A stretch of 64,000 nucleotides of DNA from the NCBI RefSeq assembly GCF_000179555.1, contig NZ_AECZ01000014.1:1-64000 (forward strand), in the 5' to 3' direction. The notes below the pieces were generated by a model, which did not search any database, had not been told where the DNA came from, and saw only the letters and a program-made list of their open reading frames with translations. A program made the translations under genes and the position numbers. Origin of the DNA: Solidesulfovibrio fructosivorans JJ] (GTDB lineage Bacteria > Desulfobacterota > Desulfovibrionia > Desulfovibrionales > Desulfovibrionaceae). Of this stretch, positions 43,231 through 50,569 are shown one piece after another. How positions within the stretch are numbered: position 1 is the first letter of the stretch; the number at the start of each line of letters is the position of its first letter.

Positions 43231-44766
43231 ATGTCACACGACATTTTAAGTCTGTACCAGGACATGGGACTTGCGGCGAAACAGAAGACCGCGACCGAAT
43301 GGGCCGGGTCTTGTCCGTCCTGCGGTGGAAATGATCGCTTCTGCATCTGGGGTGGAGGCCAGGGCAAGCACGGGTTGGGCCGTTACTTTTGCCGGGGCTG
43401 CGGCCGAAGCGGCGACGCCATCCAGTTCTTGCGCGACTTTCAAAACCTCGGCTACGGCGAGGCCTGCCACGAACTTGGCTTGACACCGGCCGCGCCTTCC
43501 GGCGCACGGACACCCGTATGCCAGCCCGTAGTGGAGCCGACCGCGCCGGCATGGACGCCCAAGACCAGCGAGCGGCCCAACGCGAAATGGCAAGCACAGG
43601 CGCAAAAGCTCATCCGCTGGGCAGAACACCAACTTCAAAATTCCCCGGATGTTCTCGCTTGGCTGGCCGCTGAACGCGGCCTGAAAGCCACAACGGCTGC
43701 CCGCTTCCATGTCGGCTGGCTTCCCGAGGATCTTTACCGCGACCGCACAGCCTGGGGGCTGCCCCAGGAGTTCAAGCCAAACGGCAAACGCCGCATGCTG
43801 TGGCTTCCCCATGGTCTTGTGCTGCCGGTCCTCGACGATGCGGGGCGTCCGGCGCGCATCAAATTCCGCCGGCCAAGCCCCCGGGAGAACGAGCCGAAAT
43901 ACCTTTACCTACCGAGCGAGCCGAAAAACACCGCGCCCCTTGTCATCACCGGAACGGCCGCCGCCTGGATCGTGGTTGAAAGCGAATTGGACGGGCTTCT
44001 TTTAGCCCAGGAAGCGGGGGATATGGTAAACGTCCTGGCCCTGGGATCGGCCTCGCTGCGGCCGGATGCCGAGGCCCACGCCCGTCTGGAGTCCGCGCCC
44101 TTCATCCTGGTGGCCCTTGATGCCGACGACGCCGGGGACAAGGCGGCCTGGACGTGGTGGGCCACGCATTACCCGCCCGAAAAAATCCGCGTCTGGCCCG
44201 TGCCCGAAGGCAAGGACCCCACGGACGCATGGCGGGCTGGCTGGGATTTGCGCGCCTGGATCGAAGGTGGCCTTCCTCCCGCCTGTCTGCCGGCGCACCC
44301 GGTCAAAAACGCAGCCCCCGCGCCAGGACTCGAGCCCACCGGGCAAGATGGGAACGCGCACGTTCCGGACTCGGCCGAAGCGCCACCCACCATCGCCACG
44401 AGCAAGGACGACGACATGGTCGTCATAGCGCCACCGGCCTTGCCCACAACATCCCGCCACGAGCCGCGCAAACGGCTTTCCCGGCCTCGAAACTCAAAAC
44501 CGACCCCCGACATGGTCCGAGCCTATAAAGCCGGCCGCCGCTGGATTCTGCCCCACCTGGACGAACTCCTGGCCCATGGCTGGACGCGCCCCGGGCTCTT
44601 TCGTGCCGGCCGATTCCGCTACCCCTGCGGCGAGTGGGGCCTTGCCTGGGCTTCGGCATGGATCAATACGCTGCTTGGCGGCGTGACTATGGCCGAGGAC
44701 GGAACCGTTGTTTTCGAGCTTAACGAAACCGGCCGCGTGGTGCGGCAGACCGCACGGCCACGGTAA
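43231..44766 (+). CDS. Zinc-finger/Toprim DNA primase of the island
   Basis: 511 residues. The N-terminal CHC2-like zinc finger CPSCGGNDRFCIW ... FCRGCGRSGDAIQFL (about 28-68) is followed by a linker and RepB-like region. A Toprim domain (about 240-345) has the Glu in VESELDGLLLAQEAG and the acidic pair ILVALDADDAGDKA. It would synthesise RNA primers for the helicase encoded upstream. The C-terminal 150 residues (from PAPGLEPTG) are an unassigned low-complexity-plus-folded tail. In P4 these activities are joined in one polypeptide. Confidence 0.88.
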   Translation: MSHDILSLYQDMGLAAKQKTATEWAGSCPSCGGNDRFCIWGGGQGKHGLGRYFCRGCGRSGDAIQFLRDFQNLGYGEACHELGLTPAAPSGARTPVCQPVVEPTAPAWTPKTSERPNAKWQAQAQKLIRWAEHQLQNSPDVLAWLAAERGLKATTAARFHVGWLPEDLYRDRTAWGLPQEFKPNGKRRMLWLPHGLVLPVLDDAGRPARIKFRRPSPRENEPKYLYLPSEPKNTAPLVITGTAAAWIVVESELDGLLLAQEAGDMVNVLALGSASLRPDAEAHARLESAPFILVALDADDAGDKAAWTWWATHYPPEKIRVWPVPEGKDPTDAWRAGWDLRAWIEGGLPPACLPAHPVKNAAPAPGLEPTGQDGNAHVPDSAEAPPTIATSKDDDMVVIAPPALPTTSRHEPRKRLSRPRNSKPTPDMVRAYKAGRRWILPHLDELLAHGWTRPGLFRAGRFRYPCGEWGLAWASAWINTLLGGVTMAEDGTVVFELNETGRVVRQTARPR

Positions 44767-44775
44767 GGAGTGCCT

Positions 44776-45105
44776 ATGAAACGATTTGTATTGGAACGCA
44801 CAGGCAAGGAGTCCGTCGCTTTCCATGGAGAGCGCATTCTGTTTGAAACAGTAGACGTAGCTTGCTCTCATTTCGAGCTTCACGGCTATGTCTCGCTTAC
44901 CCCGGTGAATTGCTATGTCCTGGCCATACGAGAGCGCCGACTTTGCAGCGACACAAGGGACGTATGTGTGTTCGACGACAAAGAACACTTTGAAAAAGCG
45001 TTGACTGCGGGGGTTGGTACTCTGGAATTGTTCAAGATTGCTCATGCAACAACCCCCCTTATTGAATCGCCCAAGTGCGCATCCTGCCCACGGGGAGGGA
45101 TATGA
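44776..45105 (+). CDS. Hypothetical island protein
   Basis: 109 residues from the ATG at 44776, with GGAG six bases upstream. Mixed alpha/beta appearance with five cysteines, the last two in the C-terminal CASCPRG. Family not recognised. It follows the primase stop by nine bases and precedes the zinc-ribbon gene by one base, so it belongs to the same operon. Confidence 0.6.
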   Translation: MKRFVLERTGKESVAFHGERILFETVDVACSHFELHGYVSLTPVNCYVLAIRERRLCSDTRDVCVFDDKEHFEKALTAGVGTLELFKIAHATTPLIESPKCASCPRGGI

Positions 45106-45106
45106 T

Positions 45107-45493
45107 ATGGCAACAAAGGTGGCGCTGCCCCCCTCGGTCGAGGAAATCCCCGGCCTCTTGAACCCCCAGGCCTGCCGAGATTGGCTTTTTCGCCAGCTTC
45201 ACCCGACCGGCCCAGCTTGCCCGAGCTGCAACCGCACTATCGAGGACTCGCGAGCAGTTCGCCGATTCTTTGCCGGGCGCATCATCTCATGTGATGCCTG
45301 CGACACGCGCTTCGGCCCAATCACGGGAACCATCTTTTCCGGCACGCAAATGTTCGCGGAGGACCTCGCGGCCATGCTCGTGCTCTTCGGAATGGGGCAG
45401 CGAGACGCGGACATCGCGTCCGCCCTCGACCTTCACCGCGCCACCGTCAGCCGCTGGCGGCGAACCCTCAACGAGCACGGCGCGGCGTTATGA
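45107..45493 (+). CDS. Zinc-ribbon plus HTH protein
   Basis: 128 residues. A zinc ribbon (CPSCN at about 38-42, CDACD at about 63-67) is followed by a helix-turn-helix, MGQRDADIASALDLHRATVSRWRRTL. The same pair of domains opens some IS1595-type transposases, but there is no catalytic domain here. It probably acts as a DNA-binding regulator of the island. The ATG at 45107 follows the previous stop by one base and has GGGAGGG before it. Its own stop overlaps the ATG of the next small gene. Confidence 0.75.
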   Translation: MATKVALPPSVEEIPGLLNPQACRDWLFRQLHPTGPACPSCNRTIEDSRAVRRFFAGRIISCDACDTRFGPITGTIFSGTQMFAEDLAAMLVLFGMGQRDADIASALDLHRATVSRWRRTLNEHGAAL

Positions 45494-45753
45494 TCCGGCA
45501 GCACTCCCCGGCAAGGATAGGGGCTGGGCACCTCCCCGGTCGCGTCCGTCATGGCTTCCGGCGCTACGGCGAGCGGGCCGAGTGGTGCAACATGCGGAGG
45601 CTGATATGGGTTTCCATTTTTCCACGGGATTTTTTCCATCTCATAGCGCCGGCCGTAGGGCTGCTTATGACCCCTGACGAATCGGCTCCAGGAAGGACCC
45701 GCGACATAGCCGAGCCGGTGCACCCCTTTTCGTTCTTTGCGATGAGATCCTAA
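45490..45753 (+). CDS. Small hypothetical protein, coupled by ATGA
   Basis: 87 residues, basic at the N-terminus with one hydrophobic stretch (IFPRDFFHLIAPAVGLLM). Not recognised. Its ATG overlaps the stop of the zinc-ribbon gene, which is the main support for it being real; codon quality is mediocre and no ribosome site is evident. Confidence 0.4.
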   Translation: MIRQHSPARIGAGHLPGRVRHGFRRYGERAEWCNMRRLIWVSIFPRDFFHLIAPAVGLLMTPDESAPGRTRDIAEPVHPFSFFAMRS

Positions 45754-45800
45754 AGGAGGGAGGCGCGGAGGTGCTGGAATAAAGGAACAGGGGACTGAAT

Positions 45801-46103
45801 ATGCAGGACTACAGCTTGCCGAGAACGGGAGACACCCCATTGAAATTTCGTGGGGAATTGATCGTGGAGCAGGCCTTCACTTCAGCATTCATTCTGGAGT
45901 GCTATCTTGACAGTAATGACCAACTACAGGCTGGCGATAGCGTCATTAGGGCCACCATCGGCCTTTACCGCACCGAAGACGGAGGCTTCATCTATCATGT
46001 CCACGGACGCTATGCCCCGTCGCTTTGGCCCAAATATGCAACGGGCAGATTGGAGACGGCCAAGGAGCACAGACGGTCCCTGCGGCACCTGGAAAGGTTG
46101 TAA
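45801..46103 (+). CDS. Hypothetical protein (100 aa)
   Basis: 100 residues beginning MQDYSLPRTGDTPLKFRGEL, mostly beta-strand-like, with HVHGRYAPSLWPKYATGRL in the middle. GGGGACTGA lies before the ATG. Not a family I can name. It ends 249 bases before the CHAT gene, with a hairpin between. Confidence 0.55.
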   Translation: MQDYSLPRTGDTPLKFRGELIVEQAFTSAFILECYLDSNDQLQAGDSVIRATIGLYRTEDGGFIYHVHGRYAPSLWPKYATGRLETAKEHRRSLRHLERL

Positions 46104-46198
46104 CGTGGCGACTTGTTCACGCCCAGGTCCATGCGTTCGCCACTGGATAACGTCAGGGCTGACCGCTAGTTCGCCATCATAACCCACACAACGTGTCA

Positions 46199-46252
46199 GG
46201 TGCAGGCCATGACTGATACGCCTTTATCCAGGCGTTGCGCATGTCCTGCACC
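46199..46252 (+). promoter_or_regulatory. Nested stem-loop upstream of the CHAT gene
   Basis: Outer stem GGTGCAGG (46199-46206) with CCTGCACC (46245-46252), inner stem ACGCC (46218-46222) with GGCGT (46231-46235). It has no T-tract, so it is not a plain terminator. It is about 100 bases before the CHAT start and may be a regulatory RNA structure or operator. Confidence 0.35.
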
Positions 46253-46352
46253 CGCTCGCACTGATCCTTGACCTTCACTCCCCCTCTTGCCCATTTGCCA
46301 TTTTTCGAAGACCATCACATATCCAATACGCAATCACCCGGGGAGGTTCTCC

Positions 46353-49300
46353 ATGCCGCTCGAGTTGATGATCGCAGGCCAGCACATAACCCTTCTCGCA
46401 GGTGGCAAGACCTATCCTCCCCGCCAGCTTGACGAAACCGCCGTCGCCGCACTGTCCGGATTTGCCGCAAGCTATAGCGATCTCGTTCCCAAGGAGAACA
46501 ACCGGGACGGGTTGTTGGCCCTTGGCCGTAGGCTGTTCGAGTGGCTCGACGGTGATGATCGACGTTTAAGGACTTCGCTGGAGCAATACCAGCCGCCCTG
46601 TGTCCTGGAGGTTATCTGCAGCAGCCACAAGCCCAATGCGGCGGAATCGGCCGTTCTCGACGCTCCATGGGAGATACTAGCTGATGACTCCGGTTTTCTG
46701 GCTGAAAGCTTCAGTCTGGGCTTTTCGCCCGTGCGACGCGTGCAACGAGCACAAAAGCCGAACCTCGCCGACAATCTCCGCCTGGGCTTGGTGTTTATGG
46801 CCGCCTCGCCGCGTGGAGCGGATATGCTCGATTACGAAGCCGAGGAGGCCGCCATTCTCCAGGCCGTGGGAGAGCAGCGCATTGACCTTGTGGTGGAGGA
46901 AAGCGGCGAACTGGACCAACTCGGGCATAAACTTGCGGCCTTGCAGCCTATGACCGTGCTGCATCTGTCGTGTCACGGCAGCAATGAGCCGTATCCTCTG
47001 CTCGCTTTGGAAGACGAAAAAGGGGATTGCAAACCGGCCAAAGCTTCCGATTTGGCCTTGACGCTGCGAGCGACCACTCCTCGTCTGCTCTTTTTATCCG
47101 CCTGCCTGACGTCCGCCCTGCCGGGACAATCGGAAACGGGACCGGCCCAATCCCTTGCCGCCGAATTGGCTCGCGCCGGACAGCCGGCCGTCCTCGGCTG
47201 GAACGGCTCTGTCGGCGATAGTGCCGCAACTCTTTTCGCCACGGAACTCTACAAATCACTTTCCGACGGCCACCCCCTGGAAGATGCCCTCTTTGTGGCC
47301 CGGTTCCGCTTGCTTGAAAATACCGAGCTCAAGCGCAACGACTGGCATCTGGCCCGTCTGTGGGTGGGAGAGCGCGGCGGCGGCGTGTTGGTTGGCGGCA
47401 CGAAGGAACGCTCGCTGCTGCCGGCAACCCACGGACACAAGGAATTGCTCGGCAAGAAGCAGGACGTGCCGGTGGCCGCGCATGAAATGTTTGTGGGCCG
47501 TCGGCGCGAGCTCAAGGAAGGCTTGCGCGTATTGGCCGGGCAGGACAATGCCGGCTTGCTGCTCTTGGGCATGGGTCGCCTGGGCAAGTCGAGTCTGGCG
47601 GCTCGATTGGCAAACCGCCGCCCGGATCTGGCGCTTGCCGTCGTGCATGGCGAATTCGGCGGTGCGTTGGCCATCTTGCAGGCCTTGGAGGAAGCATTAG
47701 GTGACAGTCCGGATGCCCGGAGAATCATCGCCTCCGCAAAAGCCACTGTGGCCCGAGAGCCCGAATCGCTGGGAGAAGTCCTGCAACAACTGCTTTGTGG
47801 CGACAACGCCCCGTGTTGCAAGGACAAGCCGGTGCTGCTGGTTCTCGACGACCTCGAACAAATTTTGGATGCGCCAGCCGACGACCTCAGCCCGCACCGG
47901 GTCAAGACAGCGTACAGCGGTATCCTGCAAGCCCTTCTGACCGCATGCAATCCGAACTTGACCAAAAGCCGTCTGCTCTTCACCAGTCGGTTCGCTTTTG
48001 GCCTGGGCGGCCTTGAAACGAAACTCCATTCCATCCAACTTGCGGCCTTTAAGACCAAGGAGCAGCACAAACTTTTGCTGCATCAGCGCAATGCCGCCAC
48101 CATGGCCGAAGCCGAGGAAGCCGCCAGGGGCATCCTGGCAAAACGCGCCCTTGCCGCTTCCCGGGGCAACCCCGGCTTGCAAGATCTGCTGGTCGGCAAA
48201 TTCGTGCTAAAGGCCGACGTGCCGGTCGCGAAGGCCGAAAGCGCTCTGGATCAGATGGAAGCCTACCTTGACGGCGGCAAGCTGCCCGAGCAGGAAGAGA
48301 TGCGGCTCTTTTTGGAGAATCTGGCAGTGCAGACGCTGCTCGATCTGGCCGGGGATTGCGGGCGGGCGCTCCTGCGGGCGGCCATGCTCTTTAAAACGCC
48401 CGTGCCCGAAGCCATTATTGCGATCCTGGCCAAAGCGGTCGGCGGCAACGTGGGGCATCTTCGCGGCCTGGGCCTGCTGGAGCCGTATGAGGACCTTGCC
48501 AATCCGGCAGTCACAGCACTGGCGGGCAACGCCCTGGCGACCGCGCGAATTGACCCATTGCAGGAAGCAGAAGCCAGGCTCTTAGTAAAACTCGTGCTAG
48601 AACCACTTTTCCAAGCCTGGGGTAGCGAGGATCGCAACAACACGCCTGTACCCACAGACATCGAACTTTTCCGGTTGGGGCTGCTAGCGGGAAACGCTCC
48701 TATCGTGGCTGCTTGCAGTCGGGGTGCCATGGCAGGTCTCATCCACAAGGTCGGCAATCTTGCAACAGCACAAATGGGACAAGCCGCCTTGGCTTTATGC
48801 CAGGAAAAGGCCATCGAAACTCCTGTCATCCTGCTACGCCGTACCGCTCAAGCATGCTTCGCTGCTGGGCAAGTAGACAATGCTAAAGCATTACTGTCGC
48901 AACTGGAAAAACAACTGGAACACACACTGATACATGGCGAAAGAGTGTCTATATCCGACATGATGGCACCATACTTTGAATATGGCAACATCTTACTTCA
49001 ACAGGGCAACCTTACAGAAGCTGAGGTTAAGTACCGTCATATGTATACCCTTGCCAATGACGCCAGCATGGACCGTGAGAAAGCTATTGCCCTGATCCAG
49101 ATAACAAGCATCCTCATAGCCAGAAGGCAATACGACGAAGCACTCAACAACATTCAACATCAAGCGCTTCCAATTTTTGAGAAGCATCGTGACACAAGAT
49201 CCATCGCAGCGTGCTATGGTCAAATTGCCGATATTTACGAAGCCAACAACCAGCTCAAAGATGCTATGGACATTCGCCAACAACAGCAACTACCAATCTA

Positions 49301-49754
49301 TACTAAATTCGATGACTCTCGCGAAATATCTTTATGTCTTGGCAAGATTGCTAATATTAAAGTGGCGTTCTGCCAACTCGACGAAGCTATGAAACTGCAA
49401 ATCAAACGCCTTAAAATAAATAGAAAGCTTAACGACAAAATAGGCATTTCTGCATCATTGTGGTCTATTGCCAAGATTCTCCTTGAGAAGGACCAAAAAA
49501 AAGCTGTTTTATATATTATCTCCAAGGCCTACAAAATAGCCACAGACATGGGCACAACAGATGGTATTGCCACCATTGGATATACATTAGGTGAATTACT
49601 TGTCAGAGGCGGCAAACACGAAGAAGGCATTGATGTGCTACAACGCAGTATCGCTGGATTCCGGCATCTAGGGCGAGAAGAGGAGGCTCAGAAGACCGAA
49701 GCTTTATTAGCTCAGGCTCGGAAATTCATCGCCGATATCCCCAAGGAGGACTGA
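46353..49754 (+). CDS. CHAT protease-STAND NTPase-TPR protein (candidate defence effector)
   Basis: 1133 residues from the ATG at 46353, after GGGAGG. The N-terminal part (about 1-130) is unassigned. A CHAT (caspase-like) protease domain (about 135-345) has catalytic His 208 in VLHLSCHG and Cys 251 in LFLSACLTS. Next is a STAND/NACHT-like NTPase: FVGRRREL, Walker A GMGRLGKSS (Lys 412) and Walker B VLLVLDDLEQI (about 493-503), then a helical region. The C-terminal 300 residues are TPR-like helical repeats. CHAT-STAND proteins act as regulated proteases in conflict systems, with the TPR part sensing. DNA encoding the repeats is clearly AT-richer than the rest. Confidence 0.88.
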   Translation: MPLELMIAGQHITLLAGGKTYPPRQLDETAVAALSGFAASYSDLVPKENNRDGLLALGRRLFEWLDGDDRRLRTSLEQYQPPCVLEVICSSHKPNAAESAVLDAPWEILADDSGFLAESFSLGFSPVRRVQRAQKPNLADNLRLGLVFMAASPRGADMLDYEAEEAAILQAVGEQRIDLVVEESGELDQLGHKLAALQPMTVLHLSCHGSNEPYPLLALEDEKGDCKPAKASDLALTLRATTPRLLFLSACLTSALPGQSETGPAQSLAAELARAGQPAVLGWNGSVGDSAATLFATELYKSLSDGHPLEDALFVARFRLLENTELKRNDWHLARLWVGERGGGVLVGGTKERSLLPATHGHKELLGKKQDVPVAAHEMFVGRRRELKEGLRVLAGQDNAGLLLLGMGRLGKSSLAARLANRRPDLALAVVHGEFGGALAILQALEEALGDSPDARRIIASAKATVAREPESLGEVLQQLLCGDNAPCCKDKPVLLVLDDLEQILDAPADDLSPHRVKTAYSGILQALLTACNPNLTKSRLLFTSRFAFGLGGLETKLHSIQLAAFKTKEQHKLLLHQRNAATMAEAEEAARGILAKRALAASRGNPGLQDLLVGKFVLKADVPVAKAESALDQMEAYLDGGKLPEQEEMRLFLENLAVQTLLDLAGDCGRALLRAAMLFKTPVPEAIIAILAKAVGGNVGHLRGLGLLEPYEDLANPAVTALAGNALATARIDPLQEAEARLLVKLVLEPLFQAWGSEDRNNTPVPTDIELFRLGLLAGNAPIVAACSRGAMAGLIHKVGNLATAQMGQAALALCQEKAIETPVILLRRTAQACFAAGQVDNAKALLSQLEKQLEHTLIHGERVSISDMMAPYFEYGNILLQQGNLTEAEVKYRHMYTLANDASMDREKAIALIQITSILIARRQYDEALNNIQHQALPIFEKHRDTRSIAACYGQIADIYEANNQLKDAMDIRQQQQLPIYTKFDDSREISLCLGKIANIKVAFCQLDEAMKLQIKRLKINRKLNDKIGISASLWSIAKILLEKDQKKAVLYIISKAYKIATDMGTTDGIATIGYTLGELLVRGGKHEEGIDVLQRSIAGFRHLGREEEAQKTEALLAQARKFIADIPKED

Positions 49755-49755
49755 T

Positions 49756-50181
49756 ATGCCCATGCTGGAATTTGCCGTCACCGGCCCGGACGCCGCCCAG
49801 GCCGCCGACGCTCTGGAAGCTATTCTGGAGAAGATATTAAGCATCCGCCCTGAACGTCGCCCAGCTCCAACAGAGAAAAAGAGCGACGAGAAGGCCCTTA
49901 ACGCCGTAACGGTAGCCATCGCGACCATGATCCTGGCCATCCCACCAGCCATCCTTGCGACTGTGGACCTTGCCGAGCGTATCACCAAGCGCCCAAAGGC
50001 CGAAGAAATCATCACCCAGGCCAAACAAATCACGGTCAACGGCAACGTCTCCATCACCGTCACCATAAATGGCAGCGCCGTTCCTGTACCGCTGCAATCC
50101 CTGACAGCGGACAAACTCCTCGAACTGGTGAACAAGGCCGGTCCAGTCGCCCACAAAAAGCCAAGCCATCCCAGAAAATAA
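49756..50181 (+). CDS. EACC1-like small partner protein
   Basis: 141 residues. A beta strand LEFAVTGPDA is followed by a helix, a polar linker, then a hydrophobic segment (about 48-72, NAVTVAIATMILAIPPAILATVDL). The C-terminus has strands ITVNGNVSITVTINGSAV and a final helix (SLTADKLLELV). This order and the wording of the N-terminal VTGP strand resemble the effector-associated constant component EACC1 described with CHAT, TIR and similar effectors. It is one base after the CHAT stop with AAGGAGG inside that gene, so the two are coupled. The alternative is a simple membrane protein. Confidence 0.7.
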   Translation: MPMLEFAVTGPDAAQAADALEAILEKILSIRPERRPAPTEKKSDEKALNAVTVAIATMILAIPPAILATVDLAERITKRPKAEEIITQAKQITVNGNVSITVTINGSAVPVPLQSLTADKLLELVNKAGPVAHKKPSHPRK

Positions 50182-50274
50182 TCGCCCAGCCACCCGGCAG
50201 GTTCTCCGCCCCCCGTTTTACCCGACGTTAACAACACACTTGTTCCCCAATTGTTTAGACGCAGCGCCCAAAAA

Positions 50275-50295
50275 GTGGGGACAGGGTGGGGACAG
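50275..50295 (+). repeat. Tandem GTGGGGACAG motifs, right end
   Basis: Copies at 50275-50284 and 50286-50295, spaced by one base, as at the left end (37184-37204), in the same orientation on the top strand. Candidate arm-type sites of the island's integrase. Confidence 0.6.
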
Positions 50296-50306
50296 ATTTC
50301 ATTCCA

Positions 50307-50341
50307 ACAGAAAAAGGGCTTACGGTGGTCACCGTAAGCCC
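50307..50341 (-). terminator. tRNA-Pro intrinsic terminator
   Basis: On the minus strand, a 12-bp perfect stem GGGCTTACGGTG/CACCGTAAGCCC (50316-50341) is followed by TTTTT. It lies just past the tRNA 3' end. A variant copy, held together by wobble pairs, is carried at the left end of the island (36981-37007). Confidence 0.88.
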
Positions 50342-50400
50342 TTGAAATAACTGGTCGGGATGAGAGGATTTGAACCTCCGACCCCCTGAACCCCATTCAG
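50336..50400 (-). repeat. Right attachment repeat (within intact tRNA-Pro)
   Basis: Identical to 37002-37066. Here the repeat continues into the 5' half of tRNA-Pro, so the tRNA remains functional after integration. The innermost end, CCATTCAG, is one arm of the anticodon dyad, where crossover probably took place. Confidence 0.9.
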
Positions 50401-50428
50401 GTGCGCTCCCAGACTGCGCTACATCCCG
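50352..50428 (-). tRNA. tRNA-Pro (anticodon GGG)
   Basis: 77 nt including encoded CCA. The acceptor stem CGGGATG pairs with CATCCCG, and the anticodon loop ATGGGGT lies in a CCTGA/TCAGG stem, giving anticodon GGG. The T-arm is GGTTCAAAT. It is the attachment site of the island to its left. Confidence 0.97.
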
Positions 50429-50569
50429 ACGCGAAGGAATCGGAACTTAGGAGCCATCCGCCCGTTTGTCAATCCAAAATCGCATTTTTTTCCAAATCCC
50501 CCCTCCGTGCGTTGCCGGCCCCGCCCCGGACTGCTATCCAGGGCAATGCCAGGAGAACGGACAATCGCC

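Larger units (their letters stand above)
37002..50400. mobile_element. 13.4-kb genomic island integrated in tRNA-Pro(GGG)
   Basis: Bounded by a 65-bp perfect direct repeat (37002-37066 and 50336-50400) that spans the 3' half of tRNA-Pro from the anticodon loop. The similarity extends leftward over the tRNA terminator (36968 and 50303), to about 98 bp with a few changes. It contains an integrase, a Fic gene, a replication module (helicase, putative origin, primase), small regulators and a CHAT/STAND module, but no capsid, tail, or conjugation genes. That is a satellite-like or P4-type integrative element rather than a prophage or ICE. Confidence 0.9.

Noticed and set aside
45107-45493. IS1595-type transposase
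   Set aside because: Only the zinc ribbon and HTH are present; no DDE catalytic domain and no terminal inverted repeats.
46353-49754. CHAT-gasdermin system
   Set aside because: No gasdermin-like pore-forming protein is encoded next to the protease.
49756-50181. Holin or plain membrane protein
   Set aside because: The single hydrophobic segment lies between strand-like regions and the gene is coupled to a CHAT-STAND gene; an EACC1-like assignment explains more, though the alternative is not excluded.
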